DNA of 64,000 nucleotides from Thereva unica (GCA_949987705.1 OX465286.1:23516396-23580395); one strand, 5' to 3'. Positions 11,619-23,594 are shown, counted from the first letter of the stretch. Numbers and translations are program-made. Notes: a model not told the origin generated them from the sequence alone.

Positions 11619-11663
11619 CGCGCGTTCCTTTATTTATTCGATCTCTACTAAATAAGATCGTCT

Positions 11664-11675
11664 CCGACTGCGCCA
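11664..11675 (-). promoter_or_regulatory. E0 primer binding site
   Basis: On the - strand TGGCGCAGTCGG directly follows the E0 5' LTR, the same core as in E1 and E2. The rest of the leader continues through 11623 and, beyond the E1 insertion, from 8117 to the gag ATG at 8031. Confidence 0.8.
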
Positions 11676-12058
11676 GTTTAGTTACTTTCGGAACACACTT
11701 GCTACAAAATAAAACTCTTTACTTTATTTAATTACTTTTATTGAAATAAAAAATGAAAACTCGTTGCGGACGAAAGCTAAATTAAGACTAACTCTAAGAT
11801 TCTTAACAAGATTTTTAGCTACCTCAATGCGCGTGAGAACAGATGTTATTGTAATATGAATCCCGACATTTGCTTGCAATTTGTATCTCATAAGAATGCA
11901 ACGTTGTTTATTTAGTTTTTAAGAATTAAATTTAAGACGAATTGAAATGAATTTTGTCGCTAAGGGTTTTAATGAAATTAGAGTTTGAGGAATTTGCTTA
12001 GCGACGTGAGAAAATAAATTCTGAAAATGGTGAGCTGTCGGTGTTCTGGGATATAACA
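11675..12058 (-). repeat. E0 5' LTR
   Basis: About 384 bp; on the - strand it begins TGTTATATCC and ends AAACT, sharing its last base with the PBS. It abuts ATAT at 12059-12062. No second copy lies in the window because the element is truncated on its 3' side, so the exact ends rest on PBS position and the TGT start. Confidence 0.7.
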
Positions 12059-12278
12059 ATATAGAATTTGGTATCAAAAATGATATATTCAAAGATTTTT
12101 TCCTATGTAACTAAAAGTTCTTCAAAAAGAAATATTTTTAATATTTTCGTAGCCTTAAGGCATATAAAAGTAATATAATTGCATTAGAAATAAAAAATAA
12201 AAATTTTATTTTTTACATTAGTATTAGGAACCAAAAATGATAAATTATAAAAATTTTCCTATGTTACTAGGTATATAT
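12059..12278 (+). repeat. Dispersed repeat X, copy 1
   Basis: Starts ATATAGAATTTGG, contains CCTTAAGGCATATAAAAG and ends CTATGTTACTAGGTATAT. A second copy follows E2 at 28203 and a partial third lies at 34688. Copies 1 and 2 are contiguous and in the same orientation when E2 is removed, so X was at least tandemly duplicated. Within each copy the motif (A/T)ATCAAAAATGATA recurs, hinting at a shorter ancestral unit. It lacks an ORF. Confidence 0.75.
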
Positions 12279-12552
12279 ATTAATAAATGAATAGGGTTGC
12301 CAATAAATAAAATAACCGAGTACTTGATAAAGATAAGAACTTTATTTAAAAACGAACGGATTGAAAGCAGAGAGAAGACTGACTATGCTACCTTAACTTA
12401 TTGGACAAGTTTTTATTAATTTATGCTTGCGTCAGCGCTTGTGCGAATGCATTTTGATAAGAATACAATTCTGGGTATTGTAATATGATGATTCCGATAA
12501 AACCGTCTGGAAATTGTCGTTCTCACAGGAGTGTGGGAGTGCTGATATGACA
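12279..12552 (-). repeat. E2 3' LTR
   Basis: About 274 bp; on the - strand it begins TGTCATATCAGCACTCCC and ends TTATTAAT. It matches 27921-28202 closely, with a few substitutions and small indels. The purine-rich tract GGTTGGGAGG precedes it on the - strand at 12562-12553. Confidence 0.9.
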
Positions 12553-13307
12553 CCTCCCAACCATAGATATTTGCAGCCCCTGCAAATGGGACCACATTAT
12601 TTGTTTTGTTTGGAATGTAAAATACTTTTTTGTTTAGTTCGACATTATGTTTTTTCTTACAATACTTTAAAGAAATTAATGCGACAATTATGAAACATAC
12701 AACAAAATTAAAACCCAGCGATGTGTAGGTTACGGAATTGTTTTTATACTCTATGTACTCGATTTTTTCTCTATTGGTTACAGTATTTAAATGTAAATCT
12801 TCTAGTGAAAAATTTTTTATTTGTTTTGTAAAATTTAAGTACCTATGTTATCGGAATCATCACACTGTCTATAAATTTATCAAGTTTGTTCTTAAATGTA
12901 TAGTTACAATCATTAAATTTAATGACGTTATTATTTCTAATTGTTACTTCTTGACTAATACATGTTTGATGCAATTTGGTTACGGGCAGATTTTTCGTAA
13001 TTAACAGGTTGTCAAATATTTTTTCAATAGAAGTTACGTTATTATGCGTGAATGTGCAAATTTTGCTTTTATTCAATAAATTGCGGAAACAAAAGTTATT
13101 ATGGGGTTTTAAATTTTTCTTTAGTAAGATCCCTTCGTTATTATTATAAACGTTATTATTTTGCATGATTATCTCGGTATTATCTGCATCTAATTGTTCG
13201 TAATTACTTCGAGAACGTTTGAGAACGGCACAATCAAAGCGTTATGATACTTTTCTTTGGTAAAAATTGGAATAGAAATGACAAGAATTAATAATTCTTC
13301 ATTGAAA
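12553..13307 (-). pseudogene. E2 env, C-terminal part
   Basis: Downstream half of an errantiviral envelope gene, cut from its upstream half by the foldback. Near 13290 there is a hydrophobic run (LLILVISIPIF), then a Cys-bearing ectodomain with CFRNLL, SKICTF, LHQTC and NDCNY, typical of this family. A stop occurs at 12843-12845; beyond it the coding potential continues to a membrane segment (FVVCFIIVALISLKYC near 12690-12640), a Lys-rich tail and the end of the gene near the LTR. Target duplications of the foldback (13308-13315, 25734-25741) show that both halves were one gene. The gene is inactive. Confidence 0.75.
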
Positions 13308-13499
13308 ATTACGCTCAGGGATCGTAACTGTTATAACTTATATCGAAAAAATCAGAAAATAATAATTATTTTGTGATATATATGATTTAAGACAGCAGTA
13401 ACAGTTAAATTTTACCAAAAATAATAAAAGTTATTTTTAACTCTAATTTTTGCCTAGTATTGTTTTAAATCTTTTAAAACTGTTATTAAATAATTTTTG

Positions 13500-13700
13500 T
13501 TTTTTTCTGTCCGAAATAATAATTAAAATGGACTTTTATTTTTAAAATCAAAAATAACTGTTAAAAAAGACTTTTATTTTTTAAGATTTTTATTTTTCCA
13601 GTTTTTCTATAAAAGTCTTTGAAGACTTTTATTTTTAAAATATAGAAATAAAAGTCTTTTGCTGAAAACAGATAAATAGTCCATTCAAAACGTTAAGAAA
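13500..13700. repeat. Subterminal AAGACTTTTATTTTTA repeats, left arm
   Basis: Multiple direct and inverted copies of AAAGTCTTT and AAGACTTTTATTTTT occur here and again at about 25280-25470 in the other arm. Clustered subterminal motifs are common transposase binding sites in hAT-type elements; that role here is inference. Confidence 0.6.
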
Positions 13701-14439
13701 ATCGAACCCTAAAGGTCTTTGGGGTCGCTGATCACGAAAATCGGGGTCCTGCGGTCCTAAAACATGGGCGTCACCCTTAAAAATGCAAAAAAAACACCCC
13801 TTTTTGGGGGGTTTTTCGCGATTATTTCGATAATAATGAAAATTAATGCAATGAAATACTCTTTTTTAATATTTATTTGCGAAGGTGGTTGATTTGTACC
13901 AGTGTTGGGCAAAATTTAATCTGATTGATGATTAATGATTGCGACCAAAAGCTGTAGTCTGTAATCATGATTAGAGATTGATATATTTAAGCAGAGAAGT
14001 AATCATTTTAGGTGATTGGTGATTGATCAATTTCAACCGCAATCATGATTAAATGATTAAAATTTTAGATTAAAAATGAATTTTTTTGGAGATGTTAAGT
14101 TTTAACGTTCGATTTCTATTCTTTAATGTTTTATTTGAATATTTTATTTTGTGAATCCGTCAGTTAAGAGTTTTGTGGTCAAAATTTGTGAATTAAAAAG
14201 TGGGAATAATTTTGGCAATTGTGCTCCGATTGCACTGAAAATCGGCCCAGAATTTTTACATTTAAGTACTGTAATTTTAAAATTATCTTTTATATTTTAT
14301 TAGTTCATTTTAAAAAGCATGTTTGTAGTTTTTGATGTGAAAACTTTTTAGGCACGTTGGGCAATTTTCCGTCACGGTCATTTTTTATGCGTACCGTGGG
14401 AAAAATTTTCCCTTGGGGATTTCAGTTTTTATTGTATGA

Positions 14440-14940
14440 GTTAGTACTATGTACTACGTAATATATACTATGTTCTATGTACTAAGTGTGTACTATGTAT
14501 TAGATACTATGTACTCGGACTATGAACTGTGCGCTATGATTATGAACTATATAGTATGCAGTATGTACTACGTACTGTATACTATAAACTATGTATTATC
14601 TACTATGTACTATGTACAAGGTATTGTGTACTATGTATTATGTACTAGGTATTATGAATATATAGTACATAGCTCTGTTGTATTTTGTACTATGTAGTAG
14701 ATGGTATGATTAGGTACCATATACTCTGAGCTATGTTCTATGTACTATTTATTATGTACTATGTACTAGGCATTATGTACTATGTATTATCTATACACGG
14801 TATATTATGTATTACGTATTACGTACTAAATATTATGTACGATGCACCATAAATTATATACCATGTTATATCTATTATATACCATGTACTACGCACTATG
14901 TACGTATATTGCTATGAACTATGTATTATGTACTATGTAT
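14440..14940. repeat. TACTATGTA minisatellite, left arm
   Basis: About 500 bp of irregular tandem TACTATGTA/TATTATGTACTATG motifs. An inverted copy lies at about 24012-24515. The open frames in it on both strands arise from the repeat and have no family resemblance. Confidence 0.85.
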
Positions 14941-15019
14941 CAGTGTTGGGCATCTACTACTAATTTTTTAATCAGGCCAATAATCATGATTAAAACCAAT
15001 AATGATTGAGGATTAATGA

Positions 15020-15440
15020 TTATGAAATCTATTCTAAACCTGGATTGTGTTCCCATTGTATTGAATATCAGTATCGGGAGGTTTTAAGGGCTCCCAATAA
15101 CGAATTTGTTGTCAAAATGGCGGACGAATTTTGGGAAATGTGTTCCGATTGTACTGAAATTCAGTATCGGGGGGTTTGAAGGGTTCCAAATGACGAATTT
15201 GTGGTCAAAATTTTAAAATTCAAAATGGCGGACGAGTTTTGGCAAATGTGTTCCGATTGTACTGAAATTCAGTATGGGGGGTTTTAAGGGTTCCAAATGT
15301 CGGATTTGTGGTCAAAATTTTAAAATTCAAAATGGCGGGCGAGTTTTGGCAAATGTGTTCCGATTGTACTGAAATTCAGTATCGGGGTTAAGGGGTTCCA
15401 AATGACGGATGTGTGGGCAAAATATTAAAATTCAAAAGGG
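15020..15440. repeat. Tandem ~115-bp repeats (GGCGGACGAGTTTTGGCAAA), left arm
   Basis: About four imperfect units, each with ATGGCGGACGA, TGTTCCGATTGTACTGAAA, GGGTTCCAAATGACG and TGGTCAAAATTTTAAAATTC. The complement array lies at about 16650-17110. Units resemble those in the Helitron at 35100-35930. Confidence 0.85.
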
Positions 15441-16057
15441 CGCATGACTGCTAAAAGCCAACAAAGCCTACTATAGTCTGTCAAGGCTCTTTAAATCCAA
15501 GCATCTAACTATAACGTCTAAACTTTTACTATATAAGACGATGGTCTTAGCTGTACTCACATATGCATCTGAAACGAGGGTGCTTAGCTAAAAGCACTCA
15601 AACCTCTTAGCCGTGTTCGGGAGGAAAACACTTCGGAGGATTGTTGGCCTCGTATGGGAGGAAGGACGATTCCAGAGACTCTACAGTGACGAGATTTACG
15701 AGCGCTTTCGTGATATGAATGTTGTAAAGAAAATAAAGCTCGGTAGGCTGCGGTGGGCAGGTCATCTAGCTCGTATGAGTGAAAATGAGCCTGCTCGTAA
15801 GTTCTCTGCGGTAGGACCTATGGGGTGCGATAGCGAAGGAGACCCAGTCTTCGTTGGAAGGGTGGTGTAGACCAGGACGCTCAGAGTTTAGGGATGCCAA
15901 ACTGGATGACACCGGATCAGAATCGGGACCGGTGGAGAGGACAGTTGCGAGAGGCCAGGACCGGATCCCGGTTGTAGAGCCGACAAAGAAGAAGAATTTA
16001 AACTCAAGTGAGTCTCTGAATCTTGGAGATGAAATACCTCGATTAAAATGAGACTTC
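15441..16057 (+). mobile_element. RTE-type LINE fragment
   Basis: The fragment breaks the symmetry of the foldback: it is present only in the left arm. It encodes the C-terminal end of an RTE-like RT. In the right arm the corresponding point (about 16600-16650) has no such sequence. Ends are approximate because no target duplication could be identified. Confidence 0.75.
15446..15995 (+). pseudogene. RTE-type RT C-terminal fragment
   Basis: In one frame from about 15450 are FKSKHLTITSKLLLYKTMV and LTYASET (the thumb region), then a TAA at 15589-15591, then FGRKTLRRIVG near 15615 and KLGRLRWAGHLARMS near 15737, a C-terminal block well known in RTE-clade LINEs. After about 15840 the frame changes and an NRDRWRGQLREA-like end appears near 15930. 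The catalytic RT core and endonuclease are absent. Confidence 0.8.
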
Positions 16058-16600
16058 CAAAGGATAATGGGCGGATTGGTACAACCCCTCAATAGCAATG
16101 ATATATACATCGTTAGATAGGTATTTTTAAGTAGAACAATATTGACTATGGCGGCGTTTTTCTATTCGTTGTCCGTTTGGAGTTATGGCTACAAATGTGA
16201 AAATGTTTTTTTATGCTTTTATTTAATCTTTTTTTTTACCGATACGTATTATTCTTGTCATTATAACATCAAGAATTTTATCGTTCCGTAAAAATACTAA
16301 GTTGCGCCCCGGAGACCGATATTGTCCTCCCGCCCCACCCCCAAAACTCGGCAGCGGCTCGGTGCGCGCGCAGGATTCAGTCGTTTTCTGGTTAACCAAT
16401 ATTTTTTTGAAAATAAGAAATATAATATATGCAAGCAAAATCGATGGACAAAGCGGCCTATAACTCCGAATGGACAACGAATAGAAAAACGCCGCCATTG
16501 TCAATATTGTTCTACTAAGAAATACCTATCCAATGATGTTTAAATTATTGGTATTGGAGGGTTGTACCAGGTCCCGTGCTTTTTTGCCCATTGTCCTTTT
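16058..16600. repeat. Centre of the foldback palindrome
   Basis: GGTACAACCC at 16078 and GGGTTGTACC near 16570 face each other; arms of about 110-140 bp (with GGCGGCGTTTTTCTATTCGT and its complement) enclose a ~260-bp loop that contains a short GC-rich segment (16300-16380). This is the fold centre of the 12.4-kb element, or a small foldback MITE inserted there. Confidence 0.7.
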
Positions 16601-16649
16601 ACTAATTATAATTTCATACCTTGGCACGTTATTTACCATTATGTTGGAT

Positions 16650-17110
16650 TGAATTTCAATACAATCGGAGCACAATTGCCAAAACTAGTCCGCCATTTTG
16701 AATTTTAATATTTTGACCACAAATTCGTTATTTGGAACCCTTCAAACCCCTCGATATTGAATTTCAGTACAATCGCAACACATTTGCCAAAACTCGTCCG
16801 CCATTTTGAATTTTAAAATTTTGACCACAAATCCGTCATTTGGAACCCTTCAAACCCCTCGATATTGAATTTCAGTACAATCGGAACACATTTGCCAAAA
16901 CTCGTCCGCCATTTTGAATTTTAAAATTTTGACCACAAATCCGACATTTGGAACCCTTCAAACCCCCCGATACTGAATTTCAGTACAATCGGAACACATT
17001 TCCCAAAATTCGTCCGCCATTTTGACAACAAATTCGTTATTGGGAGCCCTTAAAACCCCCCGATACTGATATTCAATACAATGGGAACACAATCCAGGTT
17101 TAGAATAGAT
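16650..17110. repeat. Tandem ~115-bp repeats, right arm (inverted copy)
   Basis: Inverted counterpart of 15020-15440, about four units with TTTTGACCACAAATCCGTCA and GTACAATCGGAACACATTTG. Confidence 0.85.
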
Positions 17111-17442
17111 TTCATAACCATTAATCCTCAATCATTATTGGTTTTAATTATGATTATTGGCCTGATTAAAAAATTAGTAGTAGATGCCCAACACTGATAC
17201 ATAGCTTTTTTTTTTGTACGTGGGGTGGTGAGAATCTTCCATAGACACCGCAGAGGATCCGCACTCAAACGGTAGTGTCAGATTCCTACTGACTAAACTC
17301 ACCACCCCTTTCGGTGACGTTTATCCCACCCGGCACCACCGTGAGGTATTACTTCAGGTGGGCGTCACCAACAAGGCCCTTGGCCCCCTCAACCGGCGCG
17401 GCATCGACAAGACTCGCGTCCCTCCCGTTTGGCAGAAGCATG

Positions 17443-20400
17443 CTAGGGCTCCGCGGAGACTGATCGAATGTCAGTCTCCGATTTCTTATTTTTCAGGATG
17501 GTCTGGACAAACCGCCCCACCCTCCTCCATTCCGCGGGACCTCGGAGCATAACCCCGACAATTGTGTCGGGGGTCACGCTTCCGAGGTCCTCTTCCAGCG
17601 CGCTTCTGTCGTCCGCCCACCTGGTACATTCAAAGAATGTATGGTGGGCGTCGTCTGAAGCGGAATCCCCGTAGGGGCATGCGGCATCCGCCACCTTACC
17701 CATCTTCCTCAAGTACGCACGGAACAAACCGTGCCCCGTCAGAAACTGGGTAAGGTAGTAATCCACCTCCCCGAACTCCCTGTTCACCCTGGTGTTCAGG
17801 TGGCCGATCAGGCGGGCTGTCCACCTGCCCCTAGAATCCCCCTCCCAGCGTGTTTGCCAGACCTCCATCGTGTGGGCCCTAGCAGCCCTCGCCGCCTCCC
17901 TTTTGCCCACCCTGCTCCTCTCTCGGCGGACGGACAATCTCTCCTGGGCCAGTAGGTCGATCGGAATCACTCCGGCGACCACCAGCACTGCGGGCTCGGA
18001 GACCGTGCGGTAGGAACACGCGACACGGAGAGCTCCCCGTCTTTGTAGTGCGGCCATGCGCTTGCGGTACTTCTCGTACCGCAGCGCGTCAGCCCACACC
18101 TCCGCTCCGTAGAGCATTATTGACTCGGCAGTGCTCATGAGTAGGCGTCGCATGCAGGGTCTGGGGCCATGAACATTGGCCATGATCCTGCTAAGCGACG
18201 CTACTGCCGCAGCTGCCTTGTCCGCTGCCCGCAGTACATGTATCCCGAAGGACAGCTTGTTGTCAAGCATCACTCCGAGGTACTTCACGGCTCTCGACGA
18301 CTCGATTGTCGCGTCTCCCACCTCGAAGTTGCGCACCATATTGATGCGCTTCTTCGTTAGTAACACGATCTCCGTTTTGTGAGCTGCTAGCTCGAGCCCG
18401 CAGTCGTCCATCCAGGAGGATATTCTACGCATTGCCAGGTTGAGGCGCATCTGCGCTGCATCGACGTCCCTCGCAGTGATAATCACTGCGACGTCGTCTG
18501 CATACCCAACCAGGCAAACACCCTCAGGCATCTCCAAACGCAGGAGCCCGTCGTAGGAAATATTCCATACGTCGAGACCCAAAATGGAGCCCTGGGCGGC
18601 CCCAGATGTTACTTCCCTCCTTCGCAAGCCATCGTCGGTCTCGTACTCGATGAAGCGCTCATTCAGATAGTCCCCCAGCATCCTTTGCAGATACTGGGGA
18701 AGTCTGAAGTCGCGCTCCATCACCCTCAACGCCCTGTCCCACCTGACCGAATTGAACGCGTTTTTCACGTCCAAAGTGGCCAGGAGGCACACGTGCCGGG
18801 AGAAGTGATTCCCCCGCTCCGTTGACCTGGCAGTCTCGACCACCTGTAGGACCGCATCAATAGTAGAGCGGCCCGGTCGGAAGCCGAACTGTCTGGCTGC
18901 CAAGTCTCCCGCCGCGCGTACGGCCTCGTGAAGGCGAGGCCGTAGGAGTTTCTCCAGTAGCTTCCCGGTCGTGTCCAGCATACACAGAGGTCTGTAGGAC
19001 GCCGCCGTTTCTGTCGCCCCCACCCTTGCTGATCAGTACAAGACGTGCGACTTTCCAGCGAGCAGGAAATCTGCCCGCCTTCAGGCACGAGTTGTACATG
19101 TCCAGCAAGAGAGAGGGGTGACTGGAAGCCACTGCCTTCACTATTTCTGCTGGAAGGCCATCTGGACCAGGAGCCTTCCGGTTACGCATCGAACGAGCGG
19201 CCACAATGAGCTCCTCTTCACTGAAGGGGGGGGTGTCCAGATCAGAGAGCAGTGGTTGCTCGGACGGTCGCCGCGGATGGGTGGGGAAGAGGGTACTCAC
19301 GATATCGTCCAAAGTGGCTGGATCCATAGGGGATCCTTGGGTGACAGACCCGAGCCGCTTTGTGACGATCCTGTACCCTAGTCCCCACGGGTCTCGGTCC
19401 ACATCCTGCATGAGGGCCCTCCAGCATCTCCGTTGGCTGTTTTTGATGGCTTGCTTCAGGGATTTTTTGGCCGCATGGAATGCTGCGGCCAAAGGGGCTG
19501 CGTGTATATCGCGGGCTCTCGCTCTTTGGACCTGCCGACGAAGTCGAAGGCACGTCCTGCGGAGCTCCGCGATCTCGTCCGTCCACCAGTAGGCAGGACG
19601 GCCTCGACGACTCGATCCACGTCGCGGCACTGCTTCTTCGCAAGCGATCTGGATGACTCGCATAGCCCGTGCGGTCACTCGATCAGCTCGCTCGGATGGC
19701 GATAGACCTTCGGGAGCGGCGGGTAGGGATGTCTGAGCACGCTCTAGGGCTGCGGAGAACGTCGTGAGGTTCATTTCTCTGACGTTCCATCTGGGGGGGC
19801 GCGTAAGACGGGTAGTGGTAGACGGCCGCACATCATGTACTCGGAACATGATGTACTGGTGATCGCTTCCCGTGTAATCTTCGATCACCTTCCAGTCTAC
19901 CACTCGCGCTGCCAGTTGTTCATTGGCTAGGGAGATATCCGGAATTGTCCCCCTGTAACGGTCAGTTTTGCTCAAAAATCTCAAATTAACTATTTGACTA
20001 AAAATCACTGTCGAGAATGAAATTCAGAAGTGGTTCGAAACCAAAAAGTAGGCGGGGGGAAAATAAAACAAAACGAGAAAAGAAAAATTGATTAGTTTTT
20101 GGACGGATGTATGAAAAAAAAGGAACAATAATTTTTGGGATAGGACGGAGTTTTGTTTTTCTGGGAAGAAAAAAAGTTTTTCATTGAAATTTTAAACAGT
20201 TCGGCCGTAGTTTTTTTTATTTTTGTGGCGAATAAAACTACTCGCATACGGGAGAGTATGCGGAAGAAATTTGAAAGATTTTATTGCTGTACCAATAGTA
20301 ACCATTCTGAGGAGGACACATCTCGCTAAGGTTAACGTTGTTTTGGGAAGTGGATCCAGCGGAGTTGAGGTTTTTGGCAAGGAAGTCGACATCATAAGCT

Positions 20401-22160
20401 CCAAGGTTCGACAAACTAACCCGGAAGCATACCTCTAGGAAGTTCTACCCACCGATAAGATGGCAGCAGACGACTAAGACGTAACTGACGTTTGACAGCT
20501 CGAGATATCCCGCATTTGTCTGCCCACTCGAAAAACTCAGGCGAAGTGCACTATTTATCCTCATTGTGGGGCTCAGGTTTGAGTTTTTCATTTTTGTTCA
20601 ACCATTTCAAAACGAGGGACCGCGCAACAATAAGGAGAAAATTCGTGTGACCCGTAGGGAAATCAAACAGTATTTTTCTCGGAGGATGCGGAATACATAA
20701 CTGACAAGTGTCGGCAGTAGATGTCCAACCACTTCTGGCAGTCCAGGAGCGAAACGACCCACGATTGCTAGTAAGGTTTTTTTGTTACATTCCTTACCTA
20801 TTTTTTTGGTTACCTTTCTTATTTATTCAAAATATATCATAAATATAAAGACAACACCCTCGCACACAAAAAAATACACAAAATAAAATAAAAGAACAAA
20901 TTAGTTCAAGAGTGATTTATTTCGAAATAATATTTTTGTTAAGTAACTTGTACCTACGTTAATCATATTTACCATTGTTTATGAAATTATTTATGAAAGT
21001 ATGTTGCTCCTTGTTAAACTATTTTATTCATTCTTGTGTTGTTGAGTCTTGTGTTGAAAATGTTCTTCCGTTATTTTACACGGTCGTTTGTAATATCGTT
21101 TTGTAAAAAAAACGAAGAGTATTGGCCATTACTGCGCGTTTTTTTCTTGAGTTTCATACATATGTACCTATGTTAAGGAAATATTAATATAGTTGACATT
21201 GATCATTTGAATTAATAGCTGACAAGGATATAATTATTGTTATTCTCGTGTTTGATGAGTATTCATTGTGTTGGTTGTTTTGGTAATTAAATGATTATAA
21301 ATAATATAATGTCCAGGCGTTAAAATTTTTTCTTGTGGAATGGTTGGGGCGGATGTCTTTCCTTTTCAGGGCATGACGAGGCACAGGCGATGACCGTGGA
21401 AGGATGGAGGCGGAATTCAAGGTTGCACAGGCACAGGTAAGTGGTGAACCAACCGCGGTAAGGCCCGGCCACACACCCCACGACCCCTCCGGCGAGCTAG
21501 ATAACTCCGTGTGGCCGGCGTAGGAGTTCCGGAAGTTAGTTTCCTTTCTTATGTATGGTATTGGCTCCTTGGTCATGCTTTTCCGGGCTTATGGCTAAGG
21601 GGGTAATACCTCGCATAAGTGGCGCCCACTATTTTATCGCGCCATTATGCTATTACACCCCTATGGCCCGGCCTTCTGAAGGTTGGTGTGGAACCGGTGT
21701 TCAGTATTACCAGCCCGAGCCGGGACACCATGTCCATCACCCTCCTTCCGCGGGAGTTAGGCCGGGCCTCCCCCCATTCGACAGCTCTGGCGTTAAAGTC
21801 CCCGGCGACCACCAGACCTCCCTGTTCCTCCCGAAGAAAGTCTTCCAGGTCATCCAATTTCTCCTGGAAGTCGTCTATCCGATCGCTTGGGGTGAGGTAC
21901 ACGCTCACGTACGTGGTGGCGTTGTGCCTCACCCAGACGAAACCGCACCTGGATCCTGCTCCCTCGATAAAGAAATTTCGTGGGTTTGGGATCCAGATGG
22001 CCGCAGTGCCGAGGTCGTCAGCATGCCAACCCTGCCCAGCTCTTGCCCGATACTGTTCGCTGATAAGAACAATATCAGCACTTTTCTCGGTGCAGAGCTG
22101 TGCTAGGAGGTCATGGGCCGTCCTACTCCTGTGGAGATTTCCTTGGAGCACTTGGGTCAT
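17443..22160 (-). pseudogene. R1-type ORF2 (endonuclease-RT), split by an insertion
   Basis: ORF2 starts at ATG 22160, overlapping the ORF1 stop. The endonuclease (22160 to about 21662) shows VLQGNLHRSRTAHDLL, VVAGDFNARAVEWG near 21800 and, beyond the insertion, EDYTGSDHQYIMF near 19870. The insertion 19954-21657 plus its duplication is 1708 bp, and the two flanks are in phase without it. RT follows: KAPGPDGLPAEIVK near 19190, ASYRPLCMLD near 18990, ATLDVKNAFNSVRW near 18770, GAAQGSILG near 18590 and VGYADDVAVI near 18510. One frameshift sits in the C run at 19017-19021. The C-terminus has a CPYG...H..FFEC knuckle near 17680-17640. About 1000 codons in all, as in R1. Confidence 0.9.
19954..21657. 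mobile_element. Solo-LTR-like insertion in R1 ORF2
   Basis: 1704 bp beginning TGTAACGG and ending TATTACA, so the ends are TG...CA with a 5-bp inverted repeat TGTAA/TTACA. It is flanked by the 4-bp duplication CCCC (19950-19953 and 21658-21661). The interior is AT-rich (20000-21300) then GC-rich, with no ORF of a known family. The simplest reading is a solo LTR of a Ty3/gypsy element. Orientation is not determined; a short unknown LTR element is the alternative. Confidence 0.7.
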
Positions 22161-23594
22161 CGCGAAATCTTGCCTAGTGCCTCCTTAAAGGCTTTACAGC
22201 CTTTCGACCCCGCCACGTGGTTCCTGTCTCCCATGTTCCCCGCGGAACATAGGAAGCACGAGGGGTCGGCTGTACAGCCCGCGCCCTTGTGGCCCGCCCC
22301 GCCGCATCGGAAGAACAGCCTGCTCCTATCCGGCCCCTTGCAGGCCGAGCTCAAGTGCCCGTACCCGAGGCAGCGGAAGCAGCGCTTCATCTCTATCCCG
22401 CGTCTCACCTGGCACCTCACGAAACCGATGAGCACGCGCCCACCCGCCAGGACCCTCTCCGCGGCATCCTCTTCGATTTTGACAAAGGCCAAGCGCTGTT
22501 GCCTAGTGTTTGGCCTTGTCACGGACACCTGGATCTCGCCCGCGTAATCAGGGAGCAACCCCCTCAGCGCCCGTTCGATTTCTTCTGCTGTGGTCCAGCT
22601 GTCGAAGTCCTTTATCTCCAGCAGAGACTTCGTGGCCAGCTCCCTGATGGTGCTTGTGCCCCCCGTCGCCGATCTTAGGGCGCTTGCCAGTGTCGCCCTA
22701 CTTTCGGCAGTGGCACGTCCAAGCTCCAGCAGCACTCCCCCGGCTCTAGTCTGCCGGACCGCCCTCACCTCAACCCCGAGTTTGGACGGCTCGACCTTAT
22801 CTCGGATAGCCTTCACGACTTCCGGGTAGGTGGAGCCTTCAGAGGGGGTCAGGAGCACCGCGTCGGGCTTTTTCTTCCTCCCTCCTCTGCGCCTCCTCCT
22901 CCTCTCCTTGCTTTCGCCGGGCTTTGGTTTGTCTTTCTCTTTCTCCTTCTCCGCGCCCGCCTTCGCCGCTTTTTCCTTCCTCCTTTTCTTCCTTCCCACA
23001 ACCTCTGCCCACTAGGCCTCGGTCGCAGGCTGAGCGACGGGCGCGGGCTGCGCAGTGTTCGCTGGCTGAGCGACGGCAGTGGGCTGAGCGACGGGTCGCG
23101 GCTTCTTGGAGCTCCTAACCGCCTCAACTTTGGAGGAGCTTGTAGCCTTCCTCTTGCTGCCGCCCGCGGCTGTTGGGGGGGCCCGTTCAAGGACTTCAGC
23201 CAGGTTTTCCTTTATTTTAACCACCTCCTGAATATCTAAGGCCGCCATGTCAACAAGATGTTGGAGATTCGGCAGCCCCCTGCTTAATCTCGTTGTTGAC
23301 ATTTTTTTGTTTTTGCGTTGATGCGACCATTCCCTTCAGTAGAACCTTCATGGCCCCGAGCCGGTCGCCGACCTTCTTTGCGGCTGTTTCCAGCCGCCTC
23401 ACGTCTTCAGTGCCCGGGTTGGATCCACGCTCCTCCTCCGTTGCCAAAGGCTCTGCTGGGCCCGTTGGCGCCACCGATATCGCGGCCGCCGCTTCAGCTC
23501 CAACCCGATCCTCTGCGCCCGGGTCATTTGCCTCTTCTATTTCTAGGAGAGGCTGGGTGGTGCTTTCCCGCCGCGACGGCGGTGACCTGGCCAC
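22157..23594 (-). pseudogene. R1-type ORF1 (gag-like) with frameshift and stop
   Basis: The nucleic-acid-binding ORF1 protein is spread over 23594-23250, then another frame from 23302, with an in-frame TAG at 23014-23012, and on to the TGA at 22159-22157. The N-terminal part is Ala/Glu-rich, the middle has a very basic stretch (KKRRKEK, RRRRRRGGRKKK near 22990-22870), and the C-terminus holds CCHC knuckles: CFRCLGYGHLSSAC near 22380, then FFRCGGAGHKGAGC near 22320 in which the first Cys has become Phe, then a third, looser one (CFLC...H...C near 22270). The + strand open frames over this region are shadows caused by high GC. Confidence 0.88.

Larger units (their letters stand above)
3985..12058 (-). 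mobile_element. Errantivirus-like LTR element E0 (gag and 5' LTR remain)
   Basis: Read on the - strand, the element has its 5' LTR at 12058-11675, a primer binding site, a short leader and gag. The leader is interrupted by E1 (8122-11618, CGCG duplications) and gag by a LINE (5583-7937) and a Tc1 relic (4916-5480). Beyond about 3985 nothing of pro, pol, env or the 3' LTR is visible, so the element is truncated. The LTR starts TGTTATA (on -) and abuts ATAT at 12059-12062, the kind of target used by 17.6/297-type errantiviruses. The E0 sequences flanking each insertion join in one gag frame, which supports this reconstruction. Confidence 0.75.
14941..17196. repeat. Inner inverted repeat pair CAGTGTTGGGCATC / GATGCCCAACACTG
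   Basis: The inner part of the foldback is bounded by inverted CAGTGTTGGGCATCTACTAC and its complement at 17177-17196. A related outer pair CAGTGTTGGGCAAAATTTAA begins at 13900 with its complement ending at 25046. CAGTGTTGGGCA is a common start of hAT termini, so these may be separate elements that jumped into the palindrome, but flanks on both sides are themselves symmetric and no direct duplication can be told apart. Confidence 0.7.

Noticed and set aside
14449..14697. Open frames in the TACTATGTA repeats (also 24249-24497)
   Set aside because: Tyr/Met/Val repeats produced by the minisatellite; no gene.
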